From positions 1,860,001 through 1,924,000 of the forward strand of contig NZ_CP094533.1 of the NCBI RefSeq assembly GCF_022811605.1: DNA of 64,000 nt, read 5' to 3'. Origin of the DNA: Agromyces soli (GTDB lineage Bacteria > Actinomycetota > Actinomycetes > Actinomycetales > Microbacteriaceae). The notes beneath the pieces are model-generated. The model saw only the letters and a list, made by a program, of their open reading frames with translations. It was not told the origin of the DNA and searched no databases. Position 1 is the first letter of the stretch; every line of letters starts with the position of its first letter. Made by a program: the position numbers and the translations under genes. Below, in pieces: positions 15,424 through 23,610 of this stretch.

Positions 15424-18400
15424 ATGAACATGCGACGGAGAGCCGGCGCACGGCCGCGCCGGGTCACAGCGATCGCGCTGGCGATGACGATGGCCGCCGG
15501 CGGACTGGCGGCGATGGCCCTCGGGCCCGCCCCGGCGGCCGCGGCCGCCGAGCAGAACGGGTACGTCTTCAACGACGCCTGGGAGCTGACCGGCGACGAC
15601 GTCAGCACCCAGTACTCGCCGAACTCCCCCGGCTACCACTCCGCGAGCAGCCAGCTCCCGACCCGCTTCGGGCCGATCCAGATCACGGCGGACTTCGCGC
15701 CGAACCCCGACCGCAGTCCGGGATCGACGCTCCTCCGCCCGGGTGCGACCCAGAGCAACTTCGGCGGCCAGGCCGCGATGTTCACCGGTGCGCCGAATCC
15801 GGCCGACGTGCCGGCACTCGGGCTCTACCCCAACGCCTCTGAAGGCTGCGGTGGTCCGCTCGGGTCCGCCGGACATCAGAACACCGCCGAGCCCTGCGAC
15901 GTCGGCGTGCTGACGTTCACGTTCTCGAAGCCGGTCACCGACCCGGTGCTCGACCTGTCCGGGCTGGGCGGCTTCGCCTGGACGTCCGAGCCCAACGGTC
16001 AGTCGAAGGCGCGCGGCTCGTTCAACTCCACGGTCTGGAGGCTCGCCTCGGCCGACGTCGCGTTCACCGCACTCTCCGGCGGGGCGACGAATCTCACGAC
16101 CGACGGCACCACGCTCGGGGTGGCGAATCGCAACTCCGCCACGCAGTGCAACGATCGCACGCAGAACAACGCGGGCACCTCGGTGGCGTTCCCCGAGACC
16201 GACTACAGCGGCTGCGGCTCGGTGACGCTCTCCGGCACCTTCACCTCCGTGTCCTTCGACATCGCCGCACTGGCGACGCCGTTCACCCAGTTCCCGGCCG
16301 CGACCCACGGCACGGGATCGGCGTACTTCGTGGATGACGGCACCGGCGCGTTCGACGGCGTCAACGGCGGCAACCTCACGCCGAGCGAGACGAGCCTGAC
16401 CGGCAACCCGAACCCCTCCCAGAACTCCGACCTCCAGCGCGTCTCCTTCCGGCTGCCGCAGCTCGGCGCGATCGGCGACCGCGTCTGGCACGACGAGAAC
16501 GCCGACGGCATCCAGGATGCGGGCGAACCGGGGCTCGAAGGCGTCACCGTGGAGCTCCTCGACGGCAACGGCGACCCCGTGCTCGACGAGAACGGTCAGC
16601 CGGTCACGACGACCACCGGGCCCGACGGCGAGTACTCGTTCGGCGAGCTGCCGTTCGGCGCGTACAAGGTCCGCATGAGCGGGGCCCCCGAGGGCATGGC
16701 GCCGACCGTCCGCGGTGCCGGCGGCGACTCGGCCGCCGACTCGGACCTCGACCCGGCGACCGGCGAATCGGAGGTCATCGAGCTCGACTCCGCGCGGCCG
16801 ACGGCCGACGACGTCGACGGCGGCTTCGTGGTGCTCCCGGTGGCGGTCGACGACGAGTCGCACGGCAACCGCATCGGCGACCCGGTGACCGTGCCGACGC
16901 TCGGCAACGACGAGGGCGAGCTCGATCCCTCGACGGTGCGGATCACCGATCCGGAGTCGGGCGATCTGGTCGAGGAGCTCGTGGTCCCCGGCGAGGGCAC
17001 CTGGTCGGTCGATCCCGACACGGGTGAGATCACCTTCACGCCGGAGGCCGGGTTCACCGGCAATCCGACCCCGATCGACTACACGGTCGATGATGTGAAC
17101 GGCAACGCGACGGGTGCGACCGTGACGGTGACGTACCTGCCCGAGGCGGTGGACGACGAGTCGTTGAACAACCCGCAGGGTGCGACGGTGACGGTCCCGA
17201 CGGTGGGCAACGACCGAGGGGAGCTCGACGCGTCGACGGTCCGGATCACCGACCCGGAGTCGGGCGACCCGGTGACCGAACTCGTGGTCCCCGGCGAGGG
17301 CACGTGGTCGGTCGATCCCGACACGGGTGAGATCACCTTCACGCCGGAGGCCGGGTTCACCGGCAATCCGACGCCGATCGACTACACGGTCGATGATGTG
17401 AACGGCAATCCGACGGGTGCGACCGTGACGGTGACGTACCTGCCCGAGGCGGTGGACGACGAGTCGTTGAACAACCCGCAGGGTGCGACGGTGACGGTTC
17501 CGACGGTGGACAACGACCGCGGGGATCTCGATCCCTCGACGGTGCGGATCACCGATCCGGAGTCGGGCGACCCGGTGACGGAGCTCGTCGTCCCTGGCGA
17601 GGGCACGTGGTCGGTCGATCCCGACACGGGTGAGATCACCTTCACGCCGGAGGCCGGGTTCACCGGCAATCCGACGCCGATCGACTACACGGTCGATGAT
17701 GTGAACGGCAACGCGACGGGTGCGACCGTGACGGTGACGTACCTGCCCGAGGCGGTGGACGACGAGTCGCACGGCAACCGCATCGGCGATCCGGTGACCG
17801 TGCCGACCCTCGACAACGACCGCGGGCAGCTCGATCCGTCGACGGTGCGGATCACCGACCCGGAGTCGGGCGACCCGGTGACCGAACTCGTGGTCCCTGG
17901 CGAGGGCACCTGGTCGGTCGATCCCGACACCGGGGACCTCACCTTCACCCCCGAGCCGGGCTTCGAAGGCGACCCGACGCCGATCGACTACACGGTCGAT
18001 GATGTGACCGGCAATCCGACGGGTGCGACCGTGACCGTGACCTACGTCCCGGAAGCGGTGGACGACGAGTCGTTGAACAACCCGCAGGGTGCGACGGTGA
18101 CCGTCCCGACGGTGGGCAACGACCGCGGGCAGCTCGATCCCTCGACGGTGCGGATCACCGATCCGGAGTCAGGCGATCCGGTCGAGGAGCTCCTGGTCCC
18201 TGGCGAGGGCACCTGGTCGGTCGACCCCGACACCGGGGACATCACCTTCACGCCGGGGGCCGGGTTCACCGGCAACCCGACGCCGATCGACTACACCGTC
18301 GATGATGTGAACGGCAACGCGACGGGTGCGACCGTGACGGTGACCTACGTCCCGGAGGCGGTGGACGACGAGTCGCTCGGCAACCCGCGGGGCTCCGCCG

Positions 18401-18849
18401 TGACCGTGCCGGTCCTCGGCAATGACGCGGGCGATCTCGACCCCTCGACCGTGCGCATCATCGACCCGGCGAGCGGGGAACCGGTGACGGAGCTCGTCGT
18501 GCCGGGTGAGGGCACCTGGACGGTCGATCCCGACACCGGGGACCTCACCTTCACCCCCGAGCCGGGCTTCGAAGGCGACCCGACCCCGATCGACTACACC
18601 GTGTCCGACCGTGCGGGCAACGCGACCCGGGCGACCGTCACGATCGGCTATGTCGATGTGACGGAGCCCGGTCAGCCGAGCACGCCGATTCCGGCACCGC
18701 CGGGGACGCCGGCCGGCTCCGGCGACGGTGATCTGGCGCGGACCGGCGCCGAGATCGGCCTGGGCCTCACGGCGGCTGCGGTGCTGCTGCTGCTCGGCGG
18801 TCTGGCGGCCCTCCTCGCCCGGATCGAACGGCGGCGTCGCCGCGGCTGA
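15424..18849 (+). CDS. Secreted CshA-repeat fibril/adhesin protein with LAxTG sortase signal
   Basis: A 1141-residue cell-wall protein. A signal peptide (twin-Arg-rich start, hydrophobic core ending AAAAAEQ near residue 40) is followed by a unique region of about 300 residues (a CshA-type non-repeat domain is possible), then an SdrD B-like domain (near residues 350-440: GDRVWHDENADGIQDAGEPG). Six 101-residue CshA-type fibril repeats follow, each with VTVPT.GND, DPSTVRITDPESGD, VPGEGTWSVDPDTG and PTPIDYTVDD. The C-terminus has LARTG, a hydrophobic helix and RRRRRG, a class E (LAxTG) sortase signal. The repeats use more GAT, TTG and GGT codons than nearby genes. No sortase gene is in the window. 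Confidence 0.9.
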   Translation: MNMRRRAGARPRRVTAIALAMTMAAGGLAAMALGPAPAAAAAEQNGYVFNDAWELTGDDVSTQYSPNSPGYHSASSQLPTRFGPIQITADFAPNPDRSPGSTLLRPGATQSNFGGQAAMFTGAPNPADVPALGLYPNASEGCGGPLGSAGHQNTAEPCDVGVLTFTFSKPVTDPVLDLSGLGGFAWTSEPNGQSKARGSFNSTVWRLASADVAFTALSGGATNLTTDGTTLGVANRNSATQCNDRTQNNAGTSVAFPETDYSGCGSVTLSGTFTSVSFDIAALATPFTQFPAATHGTGSAYFVDDGTGAFDGVNGGNLTPSETSLTGNPNPSQNSDLQRVSFRLPQLGAIGDRVWHDENADGIQDAGEPGLEGVTVELLDGNGDPVLDENGQPVTTTTGPDGEYSFGELPFGAYKVRMSGAPEGMAPTVRGAGGDSAADSDLDPATGESEVIELDSARPTADDVDGGFVVLPVAVDDESHGNRIGDPVTVPTLGNDEGELDPSTVRITDPESGDLVEELVVPGEGTWSVDPDTGEITFTPEAGFTGNPTPIDYTVDDVNGNATGATVTVTYLPEAVDDESLNNPQGATVTVPTVGNDRGELDASTVRITDPESGDPVTELVVPGEGTWSVDPDTGEITFTPEAGFTGNPTPIDYTVDDVNGNPTGATVTVTYLPEAVDDESLNNPQGATVTVPTVDNDRGDLDPSTVRITDPESGDPVTELVVPGEGTWSVDPDTGEITFTPEAGFTGNPTPIDYTVDDVNGNATGATVTVTYLPEAVDDESHGNRIGDPVTVPTLDNDRGQLDPSTVRITDPESGDPVTELVVPGEGTWSVDPDTGDLTFTPEPGFEGDPTPIDYTVDDVTGNPTGATVTVTYVPEAVDDESLNNPQGATVTVPTVGNDRGQLDPSTVRITDPESGDPVEELLVPGEGTWSVDPDTGDITFTPGAGFTGNPTPIDYTVDDVNGNATGATVTVTYVPEAVDDESLGNPRGSAVTVPVLGNDAGDLDPSTVRIIDPASGEPVTELVVPGEGTWTVDPDTGDLTFTPEPGFEGDPTPIDYTVSDRAGNATRATVTIGYVDVTEPGQPSTPIPAPPGTPAGSGDGDLARTGAEIGLGLTAAAVLLLLGGLAALLARIERRRRRG
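16846..18660 (+). repeat. Six tandem 303-bp CshA-repeat units inside the fibril gene
   Basis: Units begin at 16846, 17149, 17452, 17755, 18058 and 18361; the first five are exactly 303 bases. Units 1 and 4 share one N-terminal version (SHGNRIGDPVTVPTL) and units 2, 3 and 5 another (SLNNPQGATVTVPTV); unit 6 is the most divergent. Long nearly identical DNA stretches between units make copy-number change by recombination likely. Confidence 0.95.
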
Positions 18850-18891
18850 GGCCGCACGGCTGACCCGGGCGGCGGTGCGCGAGCGCCGTCG

Positions 18892-18917
18892 CCCGGTCGG
18901 CATGCCCGGTCGGCATG
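18892..18917. repeat. Short 13-bp tandem duplication
   Basis: CCCGGTCGGCATG occurs twice in a row (18892-18904, 18905-18917), followed closely by a run of eight C (18931-18938). It lies between the fibril gene and the small membrane protein. The rest of the gap 18850-18995 shows only a possible -10, TACGGT (18950-18955). Confidence 0.8.
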
Positions 18918-18995
18918 CCCGGGCGGTCAGCCCCCCCCGACGAGCCTGGTACGGTCGGACTGAGCGCCCGAACGGGCGCAGAAGGCTGGCCCGCG

Positions 18996-19289
18996 ATGAT
19001 CGAGCTGCTGACGAACCTGCTGCGTTTCCTCGCGGCCGCGTTCGAACTCGGCGCGGCCGCGAACGGCCAGCTGAGCGTGCTGCTCCTCGGCGTCGTCGGC
19101 GCCGCGGCGGTCGCCGTGGTCGTGCTCTCGGTGCGTGCGCTGCCCGCGCTCGTGGCCGCCGATCCCGCCGGTGCGGCGACGAGGCTCCGGCAGACCGCCG
19201 ATCCGTGGCGGCTCCTCTCGCAGTCCGATCCCGACGCGCCCGGGCGGGCGCGGCCGAGGGCTCCGGGGCTGGCGGCCGCGGCCGCCTGA
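18996..19289 (+). CDS. Small membrane protein (DUF6412-like)
   Basis: A 97-residue protein. A first amphipathic/hydrophobic helix (MIELLTNLLRFLAAAFELGA) is followed by a clear membrane segment LSVLLLGVVGAAAVAVVVLS and a polar C-terminus with RLRQTADPWRLLSQSDPDAPGRARP. It resembles small actinobacterial proteins encoded next to YidC homologues (DUF6412 by memory; not certain). Here too the next gene is a YidC homologue, 99 bases downstream on the same strand. The ATG has only a weak GGCTGG upstream. Function unknown; a role in membrane insertion is only suggested by the pairing. Confidence 0.65.
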   Translation: MIELLTNLLRFLAAAFELGAAANGQLSVLLLGVVGAAAVAVVVLSVRALPALVAADPAGAATRLRQTADPWRLLSQSDPDAPGRARPRAPGLAAAAA

Positions 19290-19388
19290 CCCGCACGCCA
19301 CCGCGCCCTGCGTGAGCTGCGGCCCCGCGGCCAGACGGAACCATGTTCCGCGCGCGACGTTCGTCGCGCCGACCGCTAGGACGCACCT

Positions 19389-20162
19389 GTGGACTTCTAC
19401 GCCTTTCCGCCCATCGCCGCCGTCATCGACGGCGCCTACACCCTGCTCATGGGGCTCGCCGGATTCCTCGAGCCCCTCCTCGGTGGGGCCGCCGCCGCGG
19501 CATCCGTCGTGCTCGTCACCCTCGTCGTGCGCGCCGCGCTCATCTCCGTCGGCGTCGCACTGGCGAAGGGCGAGCAGACCCGCACCAGGATCGCCCCGAA
19601 GCTGCAGGAGCTGCAGCGGAAGCACGCGAACAACCCCGAGCGGTTGCAGCGCGAGCTCCGTGCGCTCTACGCCGAGGAGGGCACGAGCCCGTTCGCGGGC
19701 TGCCTGCCGATGCTCGTGCAGGCGCCCGTCGTCGGCATCATCTACGCGCTGTTCATCCTGCCGGTGGTGAACGGGCATCCGAACCTGCTGCTCGACCAGA
19801 CCCTCCTCGGCGTGCCGCTCGGGCACAGCCTCGTCGGCACGATCGCCGCCGGGGTGCCGCAGCCGCTCGATCTGCTCGTCTTCGCGGGGCTCGTCGTCGC
19901 GATCGCCGCCGTCGGCTTCCTGACGCTGCGGGCGGCGCGCCCCGGTGGCCCGCTCGCGGTGCCCCGCCCAGCCGCGAGCACCGCTCCGGCGCCCGGCGCC
20001 CCGGCGATGCCCGACCTCTCGAAGGCGCTGCTGCCCCTGCACTTCCTCACCGCGGGCATCGCGATGTTCGTGCCGCTCGCGGCGGGCCTGTACCTGCTGA
20101 CGACGGTCGCGTGGACCCTCGTGCAGCGGCTCGTGCTGCGCCGCCGCTACCCGCTCGGCTGA
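19389..20162 (+). CDS. yidC: YidC/Oxa1-family membrane insertase (second-copy type)
   Basis: A 257-residue membrane protein, much shorter than Gram-negative YidC, as usual in Gram-positives. Conserved parts: LVRAALI (first core helix with its Arg), KLQELQRKHANNPERLQREL coiled cytoplasmic hairpin, and GCLPMLVQAPVVGIIYALF. About five membrane helices; the tail RRRYPLG is basic. GTG at 19389 follows TAGGACGCACCT. It stands beside the small membrane protein rather than the rpmH/rnpA cluster where the main YidC normally lies, so this is probably a specialised second insertase. It ends 10 bases before a convergent hairpin. Confidence 0.87.
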   Translation: MDFYAFPPIAAVIDGAYTLLMGLAGFLEPLLGGAAAAASVVLVTLVVRAALISVGVALAKGEQTRTRIAPKLQELQRKHANNPERLQRELRALYAEEGTSPFAGCLPMLVQAPVVGIIYALFILPVVNGHPNLLLDQTLLGVPLGHSLVGTIAAGVPQPLDLLVFAGLVVAIAAVGFLTLRAARPGGPLAVPRPAASTAPAPGAPAMPDLSKALLPLHFLTAGIAMFVPLAAGLYLLTTVAWTLVQRLVLRRRYPLG

Positions 20163-20171
20163 CCTCCCATT

Positions 20172-20205
20172 GACTTGCCCGACTTTCATGAAAGTCGGGC
20201 AAGTC
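20172..20205. terminator. Bidirectional hairpin between convergent genes (copy 2)
   Basis: A 34-base perfect palindrome with arms 20172-20186 and 20191-20205 and a CATG loop, between the YidC stop (20162) and the GATase stop (20219). It shares the core of the hairpin at 10643-10678. One outer base pair is changed on both arms (G-C to C-G), so pairing is kept. Confidence 0.78.
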
Positions 20206-20218
20206 GATGAGGTGACGC

Positions 20219-20968
20219 TCAGGCGGGGGTCGCCGCCAGCTCGACGAAGCGGCGCAGCAGGCGCTGCGGCTCGGTGACGGATGCCGCGCCGAGCCGCAGC
20301 TCGACCTCGCGCAGCTCGCTCGCCGGGAAGTAGCCGTGGTGCCGGTACACCCGCGCCCGCGCGACGAAGTCGGCCGTGGACACCTCGGGGTGGAACTGCG
20401 TCGCGTACACGTGCTCGCCGACCCGGTACAACTGCACGGGGCATCCGGCCGAGCCGGCGAGGAGCACCGCGTCGCGGGGCAGCTCCTCCGTGGCCTCCTT
20501 GTGCCCGACGAGGGCGTCGAAGCGCGGGGGCAGCACCCCCGCGAGCCGGTCGGCCCGGCCGGCCTCGGTGAGCGCGAGCTCGACGGCGGCGGCGTCCTCG
20601 CCGAAGCGGGTGCCGACGGTGCCGCCGAGCAGCCGGGTGAGCACGCCGATGCCGTAGCAGGTGAACATGACGTGACGGTCGCCCGCGAGGGCCCACTCGG
20701 CGAGCCGGGCGAGGTCGTCCTCGACGCGGAGCTGCATCGCGCCCTTGCGCGCCTCGGGGGTGGTCACGTTGAAGGGGCTGCCGCCGACGACGATGCCCGC
20801 GAAGTCGCCGAGCACGAGCTGCGACAGGGGCTCCGCATCCAGGCGGAGGTGCTCGAGACGTCCGGCGTCGAGACCCATGGCCCGCCGCACGGCCTCGTAC
20901 TCGGGGCCGACCGCCTCGGCCTCGGGCCGCGCCGAGAGGAAGAGGAAGGGCCGGGTCATGCCGTCCAT
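20219..20968 (-). CDS. Class I glutamine amidotransferase-like protein (GuaA-type GATase domain)
   Basis: A 249-residue stand-alone GATase1 domain. The nucleophile elbow is FTCYGIGVLT (Cys near residue 103), the catalytic His-x-Glu lies in ATQFHPEVS (near 192), and GIVVGGSPFNVT matches the oxyanion-strand region. Such single-domain proteins are often labelled GMP synthase-like; no synthetase domain follows, so it more likely hydrolyses a gamma-glutamyl compound. ATG at 20968 has AGGAG close upstream; ATG 20959 is an alternative. It is transcribed alone, converging on YidC. Confidence 0.85.
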   Translation of the reverse strand: MDGMTRPFLFLSARPEAEAVGPEYEAVRRAMGLDAGRLEHLRLDAEPLSQLVLGDFAGIVVGGSPFNVTTPEARKGAMQLRVEDDLARLAEWALAGDRHVMFTCYGIGVLTRLLGGTVGTRFGEDAAAVELALTEAGRADRLAGVLPPRFDALVGHKEATEELPRDAVLLAGSAGCPVQLYRVGEHVYATQFHPEVSTADFVARARVYRHHGYFPASELREVELRLGAASVTEPQRLLRRFVELAATPA

Positions 20969-21011
20969 CGTCTCCTGGAACGCCGGGCCGGCGCCACTCG
21001 GTGACGCGGGC

Positions 21012-21758
21012 TCAGCGCTTGCGCCCGCGGTTCTGGCGGCCTCGACCGCCTGCCGCCCCGCGCCCGGACCCGCCGCGGCCGGACCCGCCGCGGCCGGAGC
21101 CCCCGCGACCCTGGCCGCCGCCGCGCCCCGCGCCGGGCTTCCCGGAGCCGCCGCGCTCGCCGCTGCCGCGCTCGCGCTCGCGATGCCGCTCGGAGCCGCC
21201 GCGCTCCGCCGGGGCGTCGCCCTCGGCCCCGCGCGAGCTGCGCGCGGTGCGCCCGCGCACGACGCCGACGAACTCCTGCACGGTCTCGTCGTCGCGTTCG
21301 ACGCGCCAGACGAGCGCGATACGGGTGGTCGGCGCCCCCTCGAGCGGCAGCGCGACGACGTCGCGCCGGTGGTGCAGCCGGGCGATCGCGTGCGGCACGA
21401 TCGCGTAGCCCGTGCCCGCGGCGACGAGCTCGATGGTCATGGCGGGGTCGTCCTGCACGGGGGCGAGCGGCTCGCCCTCGAGCTCGGCGAGGGAGAGCGC
21501 CTCGGCGTCGGCGAAGGGATGCCCCTTCTCGAGCACGACGACGGGCTGCTCCTCCCACAGCGGGATGACGTGCAGGCCTGCGTCGTCGACGGGGAGCCGC
21601 ACGAAGGCGAGGTCGACCTCGCCCGTCAGCAGCCGGTCGAGCTGGGCGGGCTCGTCGACGCGCACGGCCTCGAGCGGGAGCTCCGGATGCCGCTCGGCCC
21701 ACGCGCGCAGCCACTTCGCCGGGCTCACCCCGGCGACGTAGTCGAGTCGCATCGTCAT
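21012..21758 (-). CDS. LysR-type effector-binding domain protein without DNA-binding domain
   Basis: A 248-residue protein that starts directly in the LysR substrate-binding domain: RLDYVAGVSPAKWLRAWAERHPEL, LLTGEVDLAFVRLP, VVVLEKGHPFA and LVAAGTGYAIVPHAIARL are all standard LysR C-domain elements. The usual 60-residue winged helix is absent, and no in-frame start upstream supplies one. The last 60 residues are an Arg/Gly/Ser-rich tail (repeated GRGGS), which may bind nucleic acid. It is divergent from the DUF5997 gene with only 33 bases between starts, and a TAGCCT -10 sits 7 bases before ATG 21758, so the mRNA is leaderless. Confidence 0.85.
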   Translation of the reverse strand: MTMRLDYVAGVSPAKWLRAWAERHPELPLEAVRVDEPAQLDRLLTGEVDLAFVRLPVDDAGLHVIPLWEEQPVVVLEKGHPFADAEALSLAELEGEPLAPVQDDPAMTIELVAAGTGYAIVPHAIARLHHRRDVVALPLEGAPTTRIALVWRVERDDETVQEFVGVVRGRTARSSRGAEGDAPAERGGSERHRERERGSGERGGSGKPGAGRGGGQGRGGSGRGGSGRGGSGRGAAGGRGRQNRGRKR

Positions 21759-21765
21759 CCGTCCA

Positions 21766-21785
21766 AGGCTACCGTCGGCTACGGT
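21766..21785. promoter_or_regulatory. Back-to-back leaderless -10 boxes
   Basis: Leftward TAGCCT (21771-21766), 7 bases before ATG 21758; rightward TACGGT (21780-21785), 6 bases before GTG 21792. The two boxes are 8 bases apart, so polymerase can bind only one side at a time, coupling the two genes. Confidence 0.6.
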
Positions 21786-21791
21786 TGCAGG

Positions 21792-22205
21792 GTGAGCGAG
21801 AACCAGCCGAGCCGCGCCAAGGCGCAGACCATGAAGCCCGAGACCGCGGCGAAGAAGCTCGGCATCCTGCTGTCGGCGGCACCCGCCGAGTTCCAGGAGG
21901 GCGTCGTCTCCCGCGACGAGCTGGCCGCGCTGCAGGCCGAGCCGCCGGAGTGGCTGCGCACCCTGCGCGCCGAGGGCCCGCACCCGCGCGGCGTCGTCGC
22001 CGCCAAGCTCGGCGTCTCGAACTCGGGCCTCGCCCGCGGCGGCATCACCGACCCGTTGACGACCGCCGAGATCAAGGCGCTCCTCGCGGCCCCGCCCGCC
22101 TGGCTCGTGCAGGAGCGGGCCACGCAGGCCGCCGTGCGCGCCGAGAAGGCCCGCATCGCCGACCGCGACCGCGAGCGCGCCGCGCGCGCCGCCGAGCAGG
22201 ACTGA
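21792..22205 (+). CDS. DUF5997 family protein
   Basis: A 137-residue actinobacterial protein of unknown function. The N-terminal half carries KAQTMKPETAAKKLGILLSA, recurrent in this family, then FQEGVVSRDELAALQAEPPEWL, PRGVVAAKLGVSNSGLARGG (helix-turn-helix-like) and DPLTTAEIKALLA. The C-terminal 35 residues form a charged helix rich in Arg, Ala and Glu. The DNA-binding-like centre next to a LysR protein that lacks its own DNA-binding part makes a split regulator conceivable, but this is inference. GTG 21792 is supported by the -10 box 6 bases upstream. Confidence 0.75.
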   Translation: MSENQPSRAKAQTMKPETAAKKLGILLSAAPAEFQEGVVSRDELAALQAEPPEWLRTLRAEGPHPRGVVAAKLGVSNSGLARGGITDPLTTAEIKALLAAPPAWLVQERATQAAVRAEKARIADRDRERAARAAEQD

Positions 22206-22212
22206 GCGCGGT

Positions 22213-22875
22213 TCAGTCCGCGGCCGCGGCGGAGTACCGCGCGCCGACGAAGGCCGTGAGGTCGGCGAGCTCCCGCTCGGAGACCGAGTGCGCGAGCCCC
22301 TCGTAGATCCGCGAGTCGAGCGCGCTGTGCCCGGGAAGCCAGGCGGCCGTGCGGGCGACGGCCGAGTCGGGGATGACCGCGTCCTCCGTGCCGCGTCCCC
22401 AGAACACCGGGCGTTGAAGCTCGGCGAGGCGGGCGTCGCCATCGCGCACGCCGGGCATCGCGAAGCCGGCCAGGATGGCGGCGAAGGCGATGCGTTCGGG
22501 CGCGCGGCGCAGCAGTTCGAGGCTCATCGCCCCGCCCTGCGAGAAGCCGATGAGGCCGATGGACGGCGCGTCGCCGGCGTTCCGGTCGAGCCAGCCGATC
22601 ACCGCGTCGACCGCCTCCTCGGCGGCGGCGAGCTTCGCCGGATCATCGTCGTCGAGCCGACCGGCCGCATCGAAGATCTCGAACCAGGCGTAGCCGTAGC
22701 CGGCGTCGAGCGGGGCGCGCAGCGAGGCGATCACGGGATCGAGCGGCAGGTACGGGGCGAGCCCGAACAGGTCGCCCTCGTTCGAGTTGTAGCCGTGCAG
22801 CAGCACGAGCAGTGGCCGGCCGGCCCGGTCGTCGCCGGAGGCCGACCAGAGCACCGCCTCGTCATCGATCCGCAT
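22213..22875 (-). CDS. Alpha/beta hydrolase, phospholipase/carboxylesterase type
   Basis: A 220-residue esterase. It has the oxyanion-region LLVLLHGYNSNEGD, the nucleophile elbow GLIGFSQGGAMSLELL (Ser near residue 112), the acid in FWGRGTEDAVIP and the catalytic His in YEGLAHSVSE. Length and motifs fit the small carboxylesterase (YpfH/EstB) group acting on short esters or acyl-proteins. A TACGCT -10 (22887-22882) lies 6 bases before the ATG, so it is leaderless. It ends 7 bases from the convergent DUF5997 stop. Confidence 0.9.
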   Translation of the reverse strand: MRIDDEAVLWSASGDDRAGRPLLVLLHGYNSNEGDLFGLAPYLPLDPVIASLRAPLDAGYGYAWFEIFDAAGRLDDDDPAKLAAAEEAVDAVIGWLDRNAGDAPSIGLIGFSQGGAMSLELLRRAPERIAFAAILAGFAMPGVRDGDARLAELQRPVFWGRGTEDAVIPDSAVARTAAWLPGHSALDSRIYEGLAHSVSERELADLTAFVGARYSAAAAD

Positions 22876-22881
22876 CGTCCG

Positions 22882-22913
22882 AGCGTACGCCGGAGGGCCG
22901 AGTGGGGCAGAAT
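22882..22913. promoter_or_regulatory. Divergent leaderless promoters (esterase / NUDIX)
   Basis: Leftward -10 TACGCT (22887-22882) is 6 bases before ATG 22875; rightward -10 CAGAAT (22908-22913) is 6 bases before ATG 22920. Only 44 bases separate the two start codons and neither gene has a ribosome-binding site. Confidence 0.6.
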
Positions 22914-22919
22914 CGACGC

Positions 22920-23501
22920 ATGAGCGTGCGCACCCCGGACCCCGACTGGACCCCGGGCGACGAGCCCGACGTCCCGCAGCCCACCAATCCCGGCTGGCTG
23001 AGCGAGCTCGAGCTCGCCGAGGTGAGAGGCCGGCTGCCGCTGCTCTACGTCGAGGCGCTGCCGGTGCGGGTCGACGGGCTCGGCCAGGTCACCGAGGTCG
23101 GCCTGCTGCTGCGCGCGAACACGGTCGGCGAGATGACCCGCACCCTCGTCTCCGGGCGGGTGATGTACGGCGAAACCCTGCGCGACGCGCTGTTCCGCCA
23201 CCTCGAAAAGGACCTCGGCCCGATGGCCTTCCCGCTGCTGCCCGCGAGCCCGGTGCCAGCGACCGTCGCCGAGTACTTCCCGATGCCCGGCATCACGCCG
23301 TTCACCGACGAGCGGCAGCACGCCGTCTCGCTCGTCTACGTCGTACCGGTGACGGGCACCTGCGAGCCGAGGCAGGACGCGCTCGAGGTGAGCTGGATGC
23401 CGCCGGAGGAGGCGGCGAGCCGGGCCGTCGGCGACGAGCTCGAGGGCGGCCGCGGGGTGCTCGTGCGCCAGGCCCTCGCCTCGGTCGGCGCCCTGCGCTG
23501 A
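22920..23501 (+). CDS. NUDIX hydrolase-family protein (DUF4916 type)
   Basis: A 193-residue protein related to NUDIX hydrolases. The Nudix box region reads GRVMYGETLRDALFRHLEKD-LG, a degenerate version of Gx5Ex7REUXEEXGU in which the REUxEE part is RHLEKD, so classical nucleotide diphosphate hydrolysis is doubtful. The first 30 residues are Pro/Asp-rich; YFPMPGITPFTDERQHAVSLVYVVP is the family's conserved central strand region. Leaderless start at 22920. It stands alone, divergent from the esterase. Substrate unknown. Confidence 0.8.
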   Translation: MSVRTPDPDWTPGDEPDVPQPTNPGWLSELELAEVRGRLPLLYVEALPVRVDGLGQVTEVGLLLRANTVGEMTRTLVSGRVMYGETLRDALFRHLEKDLGPMAFPLLPASPVPATVAEYFPMPGITPFTDERQHAVSLVYVVPVTGTCEPRQDALEVSWMPPEEAASRAVGDELEGGRGVLVRQALASVGALR

Positions 23502-23517
23502 GCGGCGGCCGAGCTGC

Positions 23518-23523
23518 TAGCCT
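23518..23523 (+). promoter_or_regulatory. -10 box for the leader-ORF/hydrolase transcript
   Basis: TAGCCT, the same -10 type seen before other genes here; transcription would begin near 23530, about 30 bases before the 16-codon ORF. No convincing -35 box is seen. Confidence 0.5.
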
Positions 23524-23559
23524 GAACCGTCCGTGCAGCGAGCCGAGGAGGTGGTACCC

Positions 23560-23610
23560 GTGAACGAATCCACGTCGGTGCTCCCCAGCGGAGTCACGGT
23601 CGGGCGATAA
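23560..23610 (+). CDS. 16-residue leader peptide
   Basis: A 17-codon frame, GTG to TAA, encoding MNESTSVLPSGVTVGR, preceded by a strong ribosome site GAGGAGG with 7-base spacing. That spacing, the stop and the position 48 bases before a hydrolase gene suggest a translated leader rather than noise. Its last codons contain arms that can pair with the region before the hydrolase start. No homologue is recalled with certainty. Confidence 0.55.
   Translation: MNESTSVLPSGVTVGR

Noticed and set aside
16846-18660. Possible CRISPR or insertion-sequence repeats
   Set aside because: Units are in-frame protein repeats of 101 residues with no transposase or spacers.
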